A stretch of DNA of 9,967 nucleotides from JAMXLO01 sp041487355 (GTDB lineage: Bacteria > Pseudomonadota > Alphaproteobacteria > Acetobacterales > Acetobacteraceae). The DNA is taken from NCBI GenBank assembly GCA_041487355.1, contig JBGPND010000195.1, positions 1 through 9,967 of the forward strand, written 5' to 3'. The position numbers and the translations under genes are program-made. This document shows positions 1 through 6,762 of this stretch, one piece after another. Positions within the stretch are counted from its first letter, which is position 1, and every line of letters begins with the position of its first letter. A model generated the notes under the pieces. It was given only the letters and a program-made list of their open reading frames with translations, had not been told where the DNA came from and did no database searches.

Positions 1-1
1 C

Positions 2-70
2 GCCTACAATCTCCGGCGGGTGCTGAATATCGTTGGGTTCGCAGAGCTGATGGCCGCCCTGGCGGCCTGA
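2..70 (+). CDS. Transposase C-terminal fragment (IS1182/IS5-like)
   Basis: The window opens inside a reading frame whose last 22 codons end at a TGA at 68-70. The peptide begins AYNLRRVLNIVGF and ends in LMAALAA. This resembles the extreme C-terminus of DDE transposases of the IS1182/IS5 group, where an alternating hydrophobic helix of the form LAYNLRRVLNI(V/L)G closes the catalytic domain. No catalytic residue is inside the window, so it cannot be judged whether the full gene is intact. The assignment rests on one short motif, and the IS family name is the least certain part. Confidence 0.6.
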   Translation, partial: AYNLRRVLNIVGFAELMAALAA

Positions 71-245
71 AAGGCGCATATCGGGGCGTTTCTGACGGGG
101 TCGTCGACCACATCACTGAACGTCATGGCCTGGGGCGGATTTTTTCGGCAAATCCGACTGTTGGGCTCGTCTTCGCAATCGCCGTGCCTTGCTGTCGGCC
201 GATATTAACAGGCTCAACGAAGGGCGAGTTTTCACACGGTCTGCT
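71..245 (+). mobile_element. Non-coding 3' tail and probable end of the left insertion sequence
   Basis: Between the transposase stop and the dioxygenase gene no credible reading frame is visible. The stretch GAGTTTTCACACGGTCTG at 226-243 resembles terminal sequences I associate with alphaproteobacterial IS1182/IS5-like elements, so I place the element's right end near 243-245. The left end is outside the window, so a matching terminal inverted repeat and target duplication cannot be checked. The remaining bases to 357 appear to be ordinary spacer downstream of the minus-strand dioxygenase gene. Confidence 0.35.
136..156. repeat. Hairpin inside the insertion-sequence tail
   Basis: CGGATTT (136-142) and AAATCCG (150-156) are perfect 7-base inverted arms around a 7-base spacer. 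The hairpin lies about 65 bases past the transposase stop. It could end transposase transcription or block read-through, but no run of T follows on the plus strand, so a terminator role is uncertain. Confidence 0.4.
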
Positions 246-350
246 TTGTTTATGCATCAACGGTCGGGGTCCGAACGCCCGCTCCCCACCCACAGCGGAA
301 ATTCAAACTGACCCGTTACCGCGCCGCAGCACCCCTTGACGTTCGGCAAA

Positions 351-365
351 CCGCCGATCAGGCGG
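351..365 (-). terminator. Weak hairpin over the dioxygenase stop codon
   Basis: CCGCC (351-355) and GGCGG (361-365) form a 5-base GC stem whose loop contains the TGA of the minus-strand dioxygenase gene. On the minus strand only three T follow the stem. It is the only structure near the end of that gene that could act as a terminator, and it is weak. Confidence 0.25.
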
Positions 366-1434
366 CTTTCAACGGCACCCGGCCGCCGGTGTTGTGCTGG
401 ATCACGCCGCCGCGCAGTGCACCCGGCTCGGTGCTGCCCCAGAAAGTCTCGAACCCGCGCGGCAGGCGCCGGCTGTTCGGCATCGACAGCCAGAGGCGGA
501 CCAACAGCCGTTCCTGCTGGCTGGCGCTGCCATCCTCATAGGCGGTGCGGCCGTGGAAGATGACGTGGTTGTTCAGCATCTGGATGTCGCCTGGGAGGAA
601 CGGCGAATTGAGACAAACCTCCTCCGCCACCTCGGCCAGCAGGTCCAGCGCCTCGTGCTGTGCCGAGGTCAAACGAGGCACCTCCGGGAATTCCTGCGCC
701 TGCTCCACATAGGTGCGGGAATACTGGCAGGTCAGCTTGCCGTCCTGCACGCCGAACACCGGCAGCGCGAAGGCGCGGCTGGTCGTCGGACCATCCTCGT
801 CCGCCGGCCGGGCACGCCAGTAATCCTGGCACAGCAGCTCCAGCAGATCGGGCCGGCGGCGCAGGATCTCGTTATAGATCGTGACGATGCTGGTGAGCTT
901 GCTGATCCCGCCGGCCTTGGCGTTGCGCACGCAAAGCAGCGCGATGACATCGCAACGGTCGGTGTGCCAGCGCAGCGGACCGGTCGAGCGCGCGCGAGCC
1001 CGCGACGAGGTGATCTTGCCGTCCTCCACCGGCGCATAGGTCTTGTTGGGCAGCTTCGTTTCGTCGCGCACCTCGCCCATGATCTCGCCTCTGGCGTTCT
1101 GGTAGACCGCCGTGCCGAGATGCGTGCCGATCCCCCAGAAGATCTGACGGATGTCATCGTCGGAGTAACGTTCCACCGGCAAGCCGCGCAGCCGGACCAT
1201 GCCGCGGCCGTTCTCCAGCTCGTCGCTGATCAGGCCGAGCAGGTCGGCGGTGGAGGAGAGCGGGAAATCGTCTCGGGTGAAACCGAGCAGCGGGAAGCGC
1301 GCGCGCTTGACCCGCGCCAGGGCATCATCGATCTCGCGCCGATGTGTGTCATCCAGAGTGCGAATCCAGTCGCCCGAAGCGTCCAGCTCCTTGCCGTGCC
1401 AAGCGGCGCGACCCTTGATCGGCTCCCGTGTCAT
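358..1434 (-). CDS. TauD/TfdA-family Fe(II)/2-oxoglutarate dioxygenase
   Basis: A 358-residue protein of the TauD/TfdA fold: non-haem iron enzymes that use O2 and 2-oxoglutarate to hydroxylate a substrate, releasing succinate and CO2. The facial-triad motif RWHTDR supplies His157 and Asp159, and NNHVIFHGRTAYED supplies the distal His294. The 2-oxoglutarate-binding arginine is probably Arg313 in RLLVRLWLS. Length is on the long side for TauD (about 280) owing to an N-terminal extension, as in larger family members. I chose ATG 1434 because GGGAG lies 6 bases upstream on the minus strand; the frame stays open to an ATG at 1494, which would add 20 residues. No signal peptide is seen, so it is cytoplasmic. 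It is divergent from the CoA-transferase gene. The substrate cannot be read from sequence; 2-hydroxylation of an acid later handled by the neighbours is a guess. Confidence 0.9.
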   Translation of the reverse strand: MTREPIKGRAAWHGKELDASGDWIRTLDDTHRREIDDALARVKRARFPLLGFTRDDFPLSSTADLLGLISDELENGRGMVRLRGLPVERYSDDDIRQIFWGIGTHLGTAVYQNARGEIMGEVRDETKLPNKTYAPVEDGKITSSRARARSTGPLRWHTDRCDVIALLCVRNAKAGGISKLTSIVTIYNEILRRRPDLLELLCQDYWRARPADEDGPTTSRAFALPVFGVQDGKLTCQYSRTYVEQAQEFPEVPRLTSAQHEALDLLAEVAEEVCLNSPFLPGDIQMLNNHVIFHGRTAYEDGSASQQERLLVRLWLSMPNSRRLPRGFETFWGSTEPGALRGGVIQHNTGGRVPLKAA

Positions 1435-1574
1435 GCGCTGCTCCCAGCCAGCCGGCCTCGCTCTCAGCGTCAGGCCGGCGCTGCCTGCTGTCAATCGACC
1501 TGGCAGGCGGCACTTACATCGCCTGTCGCTTCGCTGTAGCCTGACGGACAGGTCGGAATGGAGGAGAAACGGAC
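1435..1574. promoter_or_regulatory. Divergent promoter region with inverted repeats
   Basis: These 140 bases separate the dioxygenase from the CoA-transferase and must hold the start signals of both. GCCGGCCT (1451-1458) and AGGCCGGC (1472-1479) are perfect 8-base inverted arms 13 bases apart, in the dioxygenase leader. CCTGTC (1522-1527) and GACAGG (1547-1552) form a second, wider pair nearer the transferase. A TTGACA-like hexamer reads on the minus strand at 1494-1489, but no good -10 follows at normal spacing. No regulator gene adjoins the region, so operator roles are only suggested. Confidence 0.4.
1560..1566 (+). promoter_or_regulatory. Strong ribosome binding site of the CoA-transferase
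   Basis: GGAGGAG lies 8 bases before ATG 1575. It is close to a full Shine-Dalgarno match and fixes the start of the transferase. Confidence 0.75.
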
Positions 1575-2804
1575 ATGAATGCAGAGGGCGGCGGGCAGAC
1601 CTGTCTGAAGGGTGTCAAGGTCCTTGACCTCACCCAGTTCGAGGCGGGGCCGTCCTGCACCGAGGCCCTGGCCTGGCTTGGCGCCGAGGTGGTCAAGCTG
1701 GAGAACCCGAAAAGCGGCGATCCCGGCCGCGCACTCGGCGGCAAGCCCGGCGTCGATGACCCGTATTTCCTGCTGTTCAACGCCAACAAGAAGTCCATAA
1801 CGGTCAACCTGAAGGACCCGAAGGGGCTCGCGCTGGTCAAGGACCTGGCGAAGCAGGCCGACGTGATGGTGGAGAATTTCGCTCCCGGCGCGATCGAGCG
1901 TCTCGGCCTCGGGTATGACGTGATCAGCAAGCTCAACCCGTCGATCATCTATTGCCAGGTGAAGGGCTTCGGCGAGGGCAGCCCGTTCGAGAAGAACCTG
2001 GCGTTCGACATGATCGCGCAGGCCTGCGGCGGCACGATGAGCATCACCGGCGAGCGCGACGGCAGGCCGCTGAAGCCCGGCCCGTCGCTGGGCGACACCG
2101 GCACCGGCATGCTGCTGGCAATCTCCATCCTCGGCGCACTGTATCGGCGCAAGGAGACCGGCCAAGGCGATCACCTGCAGGTGGCAATGCAGGACGCGAT
2201 GCTGCACTACATCCGCATCGCCTTCGCGGCACAGCACCGCACCGGCAAGGCAGCGGGCCGCGCGGCGGACAGCAGCGTGTCCGGCAGCAATCCACCGATG
2301 GGCACCTTCCCGTGCCAGGGTGGCGGCCTGAACGACTACGTCTACGTCTTCACCAGCCGCGCCAATCCAGAGCACTGGAAGCGCCTGCTCGGCGTGATCG
2401 GCCGCGAGGACCTGGTCGGCGACGCACGCTACGAAAGCCCTGCCGCGCGCGCCGAACGGCCGGACGAGGTGAACGCGATGATCACCGAGTGGACGAAGAA
2501 GCACACCAAATTCCAAGCGATGGAGATCATCGGCGCGGCCGGCGTTCCCGCCGGCGCGGTGCTCGACACGATGGAGCTGTACAACGACCCGACCTTCGAG
2601 AAGCGCAACATCATGCAGACCATCCAGCATCCGACGGTCGGTGCGTTCAAGATGGTCGGCTGGCCGGTGCGCTTCTCCGGCAACCCGCCGCCGGTGAAGC
2701 CGGCCCCCTTGCTCGGCGCGAACACCGAAGAGGTGCTGACCCACTGGCTCGGACTGGATGCCGACAAGGTCGGTGGGTTGAAGAAGGACGGAATCGTCGG
2801 TTAG
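1575..2804 (+). CDS. CaiB/BaiF (class III) CoA-transferase, formyl-CoA transferase-like
   Basis: A 409-residue class III CoA-transferase that moves CoA between carboxylic acids through an aspartyl-CoA thioester. Family landmarks are present: VKVLDLTQFEAGPSCTEALA near the N-terminus, NKKSITVNLKDPKG (71-84), VMVENFAPGAIERLG (97-111), and the catalytic aspartate, Asp174, in PSLGDTGTGM. APLLGANTEEVL (377-388) is the usual C-terminal signature. Length fits Frc/YfdW (about 416-428). Two oxalate-enzyme features differ: the Gln of the VQ(A/S)GP motif is Glu23, and the GGGGQ loop is missing, replaced by a stretch around SNPPMG (238-243). I therefore avoid the name frc. The lyase follows 57 bases later in the same direction, so the two are probably co-transcribed; the partner suggests formyl-CoA as donor. 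A succinyl-CoA or other acyl-CoA donor is the main alternative. Confidence 0.9.
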   Translation: MNAEGGGQTCLKGVKVLDLTQFEAGPSCTEALAWLGAEVVKLENPKSGDPGRALGGKPGVDDPYFLLFNANKKSITVNLKDPKGLALVKDLAKQADVMVENFAPGAIERLGLGYDVISKLNPSIIYCQVKGFGEGSPFEKNLAFDMIAQACGGTMSITGERDGRPLKPGPSLGDTGTGMLLAISILGALYRRKETGQGDHLQVAMQDAMLHYIRIAFAAQHRTGKAAGRAADSSVSGSNPPMGTFPCQGGGLNDYVYVFTSRANPEHWKRLLGVIGREDLVGDARYESPAARAERPDEVNAMITEWTKKHTKFQAMEIIGAAGVPAGAVLDTMELYNDPTFEKRNIMQTIQHPTVGAFKMVGWPVRFSGNPPPVKPAPLLGANTEEVLTHWLGLDADKVGGLKKDGIVG

Positions 2805-2805
2805 G

Positions 2806-2821
2806 TGCCGCCACGGCGGCA
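2806..2821 (+). repeat. Intergenic hairpin between transferase and lyase
   Basis: TGCCGC and GCGGCA flank a CACG loop directly after the transferase stop codon. No T run follows on the plus strand, so it is unlikely to end transcription; it may stabilise the upstream message or partly attenuate the downstream gene. Confidence 0.35.
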
Positions 2822-2846
2822 AAACACGTAGTCAGAGTCTGCAAAT

Positions 2847-2853
2847 GAGGAGA
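2847..2853 (+). promoter_or_regulatory. Ribosome binding site of the ThDP lyase
   Basis: GAGGAGA ends 8 bases before ATG 2862 and supports that start. With the 57-base gap it suggests independent, strong translation start within a two-gene operon. Confidence 0.7.
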
Positions 2854-2861
2854 CAGCCGAG

Positions 2862-4514
2862 ATGGCGGAACTGAATGGCGGCGAAATCATTGCGCGGTGT
2901 TTGAGGAAGGAAGGCATCAAGGACGTCTTCTACATCATGGGCGGTCCCATGCTCGGGACCGAGGCCGCCTGCATCAAGGAAGGCATCCGCATGATCGACG
3001 TCCGTCACGAACAGGCGGCGGCGTTCATGTGCCAGGCCTATAGCCGGCTGAAGCAGACGCCGAGCGTCTGCATGGCAGCGTCGGGTCCTGGCGTGACCAA
3101 CCTGATCACCGGCGTGGCCAACGCGCTGATCGACTGCTGCCCGGTGGTGTCGCTCGGCGGATCGAGCCCGATCAGCCAGTTCGGCCGCCAGGTGTTCCAG
3201 GAAATCGACCAGGTCGAGCTGATGCGCGGCTGCAACAAGCATGTCGACCGGCTGCTCAACCTGAAGCGCATTCCGCAGCAGATCAACTTTGCGCTGCAGA
3301 AGTCGATCACCGGCAAGCCGGGCCCGTCCTATGTCGATTGCCCCGGCGACATCCTGTACAACAAGATCGACGAGAATCAGGTGGACTGGAGCTACGCCGG
3401 ACGACCGATCATGGACTCGCGCCCGCTCGGCGATCCGCGTCAGGTGGACGCGCTGGTGAAGGCGATGGCGGCGGCGAAGCAGCCGCTGATCGTGTCCGGC
3501 TCCGGCGTGATCTGGTCGCGCGCATGGGCGGAGATGCAGGCGTTCGTCGAGGCCGCCGGCATTCCGTTCTACACCACCCCGCAAGGCCGCGGCGTGGTGC
3601 CGGACGATCATCCCTGCTCGTATCTGGCGATGCGCTCCTCGGCGTTCCGCGACGCCGACCTGATCATCGTGCTGGGCACGCGGATGAACTACATCATCGG
3701 CCACGCCTCGCCGCCGCGCTTCGGACCGAACGCGAAGATCGCCCGCATCGACATCTCCCCGGAGGAGATCTCCTCCGCCGCGCGCTACGTCGATATCCCG
3801 ATCGTCGGCGACTGCAAGGCGGTGCTGCAGCAGTTGCTCGACGGCATCAAGGGCAAGGTCAATGCCGACAGCTACAAGGGCTGGCGGCAGAAGCTGGCGG
3901 AAGGCGAGGCGGCGAAGCGCGCCAGCGCCGGCGCCAACAAGTATGCCGAGGATGGCGACATCCACCCCGTGCGCATGCTTGAGGAAGTCCGCAACTTCGC
4001 CAAGCGTGACGCGATCCTGTGCGTCGACGGGCAGGAGACGCTGAACTACGGCCGGCAGACGATGCCGACCTTCATGCCGGGCCATCGGCTGAACTCCGGT
4101 CCGTTCGGCACGATGGGCGTCGGCCTGCCGTTCGGCGTCGGCGCCAAGGTCGCCTGCCCTGACAAGCAGGTGATCGTGGTGCACGGCGACGGCTCGATGG
4201 GCATGAACGCGATGGAGATGGAGACCGCGGTGCGGCACAAGATCCCGATCCTGATCGTGATCAGCCTGAACGGCGGCTGGACCGGCGATCCGAAGCGCGA
4301 GAAGCCGGGCCGCGATCTCGGCTACGTGCGGTTCGACAAGATGTGCGAGGCGTTCGGCGGCTACGGCGAATACATCACCCGGCCGGAAGACATTCGCCCG
4401 GCGCTGATCCGCGGCCAGGCCAAGGTGGACGAGGGCATGGTCGCCTGCATCAACGTGCGCACCGACTACCGTGCGCGGTTCTCCGGCGCGGCGTTCTCCG
4501 ACTACTCGACCTGA
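2862..4514 (+). CDS. ThDP-dependent lyase, oxalyl-CoA decarboxylase / 2-hydroxyacyl-CoA lyase type
   Basis: A 550-residue enzyme with the three-domain layout of the ThDP decarboxylase superfamily. The N-terminal pyrimidine-binding domain (about 1-165) carries Glu50 in VRHEQAA, the residue that activates the cofactor. The central domain (about 190-325) has LGTRMNYIIGHASPPRFGP, like HACL1 and unlike acetolactate synthase. The C-terminal PP-binding domain has the metal motif from GDG (442-444) to NGG (470-472). FGTMGVGLPFG (415-425) also matches HACL. Where oxalyl-CoA decarboxylase has an active-site Tyr (GDYEE), this protein has Phe112 in VFQEIDQ, as HACL1 has AFQE. Known HACLs split 2-hydroxyacyl-CoA into formyl-CoA and an aldehyde one carbon shorter, which suits the adjacent CoA-transferase. 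The C-terminal tail lacks an obvious match to the Ser/Arg pair of the oxalate enzyme. It could be annotated generically as acetolactate-synthase-like; exact substrate unknown. Confidence 0.85.
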   Translation: MAELNGGEIIARCLRKEGIKDVFYIMGGPMLGTEAACIKEGIRMIDVRHEQAAAFMCQAYSRLKQTPSVCMAASGPGVTNLITGVANALIDCCPVVSLGGSSPISQFGRQVFQEIDQVELMRGCNKHVDRLLNLKRIPQQINFALQKSITGKPGPSYVDCPGDILYNKIDENQVDWSYAGRPIMDSRPLGDPRQVDALVKAMAAAKQPLIVSGSGVIWSRAWAEMQAFVEAAGIPFYTTPQGRGVVPDDHPCSYLAMRSSAFRDADLIIVLGTRMNYIIGHASPPRFGPNAKIARIDISPEEISSAARYVDIPIVGDCKAVLQQLLDGIKGKVNADSYKGWRQKLAEGEAAKRASAGANKYAEDGDIHPVRMLEEVRNFAKRDAILCVDGQETLNYGRQTMPTFMPGHRLNSGPFGTMGVGLPFGVGAKVACPDKQVIVVHGDGSMGMNAMEMETAVRHKIPILIVISLNGGWTGDPKREKPGRDLGYVRFDKMCEAFGGYGEYITRPEDIRPALIRGQAKVDEGMVACINVRTDYRARFSGAAFSDYST

Positions 4515-4527
4515 GACGTGAGGTAAC

Positions 4528-4550
4528 CCAGGGGGAGCGCACCCCCCTGG
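4528..4550 (+). terminator. Hairpin after the lyase gene, possible terminator
   Basis: CCAGGGGG (4528-4535) and CCCCCTGG (4543-4550) form an 8-base GC-rich stem with a 7-base loop, 14 bases past the lyase stop. No U run follows, so intrinsic termination would be weak. It may instead be the outer part of the REP-like element that begins 9 bases later. Confidence 0.4.
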
Positions 4551-4558
4551 TGCCTCTC

Positions 4559-4634
4559 GTCATGGCCGGGCTTGACCCGGCCATCTACACACCGCCAACT
4601 GGGGGCAGATGGCCGGGTCAAGCCCGGCCATGAC
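4559..4634. repeat. Paired alphaproteobacterial REP-like palindrome
   Basis: Two 28-base arms (4559-4586 and 4607-4634) are perfect reverse complements separated by 20 bases. Each arm is itself a hairpin, with ATGGCCGGG and CCCGGCCAT around a 5-base CTTGA/TCAAG loop. The whole can fold as two small hairpins or one long one. This core is widespread between genes in alphaproteobacteria and often yields false short proteins containing MAGLDPAI, as it would here. It lies between lyase and lutB, so it probably separates their transcripts or limits read-through and mRNA decay. Confidence 0.85.
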
Positions 4635-4657
4635 GGTTCTAGTCTGGACCTCTCAAC

Positions 4658-6091
4658 ATGCACGTCGCCACCTCCCCCGCCTTCAAGGAGAACGCCCACC
4701 GCGCGATTGCCGATGTGGGGCTGCAGAAGGCGCTGGCGCGGAGCGGGCCGAGCTTCATCGCGCGACGCACCGCCGCCGTCGCTGCGCTGCCAGAGTTCGA
4801 GCAGCTCCGCGAGATAGCGCGCGACATCAAGAACCACACGCTCGCCAATCTCGACTTCTACCTGGAGGAATGGGAAAGGCAGGTACTCGCCGCCGGTGGG
4901 CAGGTGCACTGGTGTTCGACTGCCGACGAAGCACGCGCCGCGGTGCTGGACCTCTGCCGTACGGCGGGAGCGCGCACCGTCACCAAGGGCAAGTCGATGA
5001 TCAGCGAGGAGCTGGACATCAACGATCATCTCGAGCGCAACGGCATCACCCCGATCGAGACGGACCTCGGCGAATACATCATCCAGCTTCGCCACGAGCT
5101 GCCGAGCCACATCATTGCGCCGGCATTCCATCTGAACAAGGAAGACTGGGAAGCGACCTTCCGCAAATCGCATACCGATTTGCCGTCTGACCGGGTGTTT
5201 CGCGAGCGACGCGACATTCTGACCGAGGCGCGATCGAGGTTGCGGCAAAAATTCCTGGCTGCCGATGTCGGCATCACCGGCGCCAATTTCCTGATCGCCG
5301 AGACCGGCAGCAGCGTCATCGTCACCAACGAAGGCAATGGCGACCTGACGCAGACCCTGCCGCGCGTGCACATCGTGCTGGCCAGCATCGAGAAGATGGT
5401 GCCGACGATCGAGGACTGCACAAGCCTGCTGCGCGTGCTGGCGCGTTCGGCTACGGGGCAGGATTTCTCCGTATATACCACGTTCTCCACCGGAGCACGG
5501 CGGCCTGGCGACCTGGACGGGCCGGATGAGTACCATGTCGTGCTGGTGGACAATGGCCGCTCGGCGATGCTGGGCACCGAGTTCCAGGAAATGCTGCGCT
5601 GCATCCGCTGCGCCGCGTGCATGAACCACTGCCCCGTGTATGGCACGGTAGGGGGACACGCGTATGGCTGGGTGTATCCTGGGCCGATGGGAGCGGTGCT
5701 GACGCCATCGCTGATCGGCGTGGACAAGGCAGGGCATCTGCCGAATGCCTCGACGTTCTGCGGCAAGTGCGAGAGCGTCTGCCCGGTGAAAATCCCGCTG
5801 CCGAAGCTGATGCGCCACTGGCGCGAGCGTGAGTTCGAGCGCCATCTGACGCCGCCGGTGGTGCGGACGAACTTGGCGCTGTGGGCATACTTCGCGCGAC
5901 GGCCTGCGTTGTATCGGCTGGCGACGCGCGCGGCTGCGCTGGCGCTGGGGCTGCTGGGGCGCAAGCGCGGGCGGTTCAGCAAGCTGCCATTCGCCGGCGG
6001 CTGGACCGGCGGGCGTGATCTTCCTGTGCCGGAGGGCGATACGTTCTTCGCGCGTTACGCACGCGAGCAGCGCTCGGGTCGGATGCGGTGA
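4658..6091 (+). CDS. lutB: LutB: iron-sulfur subunit of lactate oxidation complex
   Basis: A 477-residue protein with the full LutB/YkgF layout: an N-terminal LUD (DUF162) domain (about 60-300), a ferredoxin-type double 4Fe-4S segment, and a C-terminal LutB region. Cluster cysteines are Cys315, 318, 321 and 325 in CIRCAACMNHCP, and Cys368, 371 and 375 in CGKCESVCP. TVTKGKSMISEE (108-119) and GITGANFLIAETGS (205-218) are typical LUD motifs. In LutABC, LutB is thought to pass electrons during L-lactate to pyruvate oxidation in the cytoplasm. The start at 4658 fits family N-termini (SPAFKENAHRAI), although no clear Shine-Dalgarno precedes it. The stop overlaps the lutC start by 4 bases. LutA, the CCG-domain subunit usually encoded just upstream, is absent here, its place being taken by the REP pair and the lyase. 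No frameshift or missing cysteine is seen. Confidence 0.93.
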   Translation: MHVATSPAFKENAHRAIADVGLQKALARSGPSFIARRTAAVAALPEFEQLREIARDIKNHTLANLDFYLEEWERQVLAAGGQVHWCSTADEARAAVLDLCRTAGARTVTKGKSMISEELDINDHLERNGITPIETDLGEYIIQLRHELPSHIIAPAFHLNKEDWEATFRKSHTDLPSDRVFRERRDILTEARSRLRQKFLAADVGITGANFLIAETGSSVIVTNEGNGDLTQTLPRVHIVLASIEKMVPTIEDCTSLLRVLARSATGQDFSVYTTFSTGARRPGDLDGPDEYHVVLVDNGRSAMLGTEFQEMLRCIRCAACMNHCPVYGTVGGHAYGWVYPGPMGAVLTPSLIGVDKAGHLPNASTFCGKCESVCPVKIPLPKLMRHWREREFERHLTPPVVRTNLALWAYFARRPALYRLATRAAALALGLLGRKRGRFSKLPFAGGWTGGRDLPVPEGDTFFARYAREQRSGRMR

Positions 6092-6762
6092 GCAAAGAGG
6101 CGATGCTGGCCGGCATAAGGCGCGGGCTGCGTCGCGGCGCGTTGCCGGAAGACCAGATAGCGATGCTGCGTGGCCGGCTTGCATCGCACCCGCGGCATCT
6201 GATCCCTGCTCGCAGCCGGGTGTCGCACGCCGAACAGGTCGCGCTGTTCGCGGCCAATGTGGAGAAGGAGTTTGGCTCCGTCGCGCGCGTGCCCGATCTC
6301 GATGCCGTCCCGGAGGCGGTGGCGGCGTATCTCGCCTCGCAGAACCTGCCGACCGACATCGTGATGGCCCCGCATCCGGACTTGCGTTTGATCCCCTGGA
6401 CGACGCGGCCATTGCTACGCATGCGCGAGGGACGCGCGGAGGCGTCTGACACGGTCAGCCTGCAACACGCATTCGCCGGCATCGCCGAGACCGGCACGCT
6501 GATGCTTCCGTCGGCGCCGGAGCGCCCCACGACGCTCAATCTGCTCGCGGACACCGAGATCGTGCTGCTGCGCGCATCACGCGTGGTCGGCGCGTATGAG
6601 CAGGCGTGGGATCTGTTGCGCGCGGAGATCGGCGGCATGCCGCGCAATGTCATGCTGGTGACCGGCCCGTCGCGTTCGGCAGATATCGAGCAGACGTTGG
6701 AACTCGGCGCACACGGCCCGCGCCGGCTGCACGTGGTGCTGGTGGAAGACGCAGCGGCGTAG
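6088..6762 (+). CDS. lutC: LutC: LUD-domain subunit of lactate oxidation complex
   Basis: A 224-residue LUD-domain (DUF162) protein of LutC/YkgG type. The N-terminal helix region (1-60) precedes the LUD core with GIAETGTLML (131-140), PTTLNLLADTEIVLL (147-161) and the signature VTGPSRSADIEQTLELGAHG (191-210). Length matches the family (about 210-240). It starts with GTG in a GTGA overlap with the lutB stop, so translation is coupled to lutB. LutC works with LutA and LutB in 2-hydroxy acid (lactate) oxidation; its own chemistry is poorly understood. The gene ends 18 bases before a convergent small membrane-protein gene, with a shared hairpin over both stop codons. Confidence 0.93.
   Translation: MSKEAMLAGIRRGLRRGALPEDQIAMLRGRLASHPRHLIPARSRVSHAEQVALFAANVEKEFGSVARVPDLDAVPEAVAAYLASQNLPTDIVMAPHPDLRLIPWTTRPLLRMREGRAEASDTVSLQHAFAGIAETGTLMLPSAPERPTTLNLLADTEIVLLRASRVVGAYEQAWDLLRAEIGGMPRNVMLVTGPSRSADIEQTLELGAHGPRRLHVVLVEDAAA

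Noticed and set aside
394..1539. Long plus-strand open frame of 381 codons opposite the dioxygenase gene.
   Set aside because: It is a GC-rich antisense shadow with no recognisable family; the minus strand has a clear HTD...H iron triad and a good ribosome binding site.
1491..2822. Minus-strand open frame of 443 codons opposite the CoA-transferase.
   Set aside because: It has the His/Arg/Ala/Gly-rich, motif-free composition of an antisense shadow; the plus strand has the catalytic Asp and family motifs.
2832..4238. Minus-strand open frame of 468 codons opposite the ThDP lyase.
   Set aside because: It is an antisense shadow rich in His, Arg and Asp with no domain; the plus strand encodes a full-length ThDP enzyme.
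4562..4633. Short peptide with MAGLDPAI in the intergenic region.
   Set aside because: This is the well-known false translation of the alphaproteobacterial REP palindrome, not a gene.
4502..6412. Minus-strand open frame of 636 codons across lutB, the REP pair and part of lutC.
   Set aside because: It runs through a palindromic repeat and two convincing plus-strand genes, and its translation has no family features.
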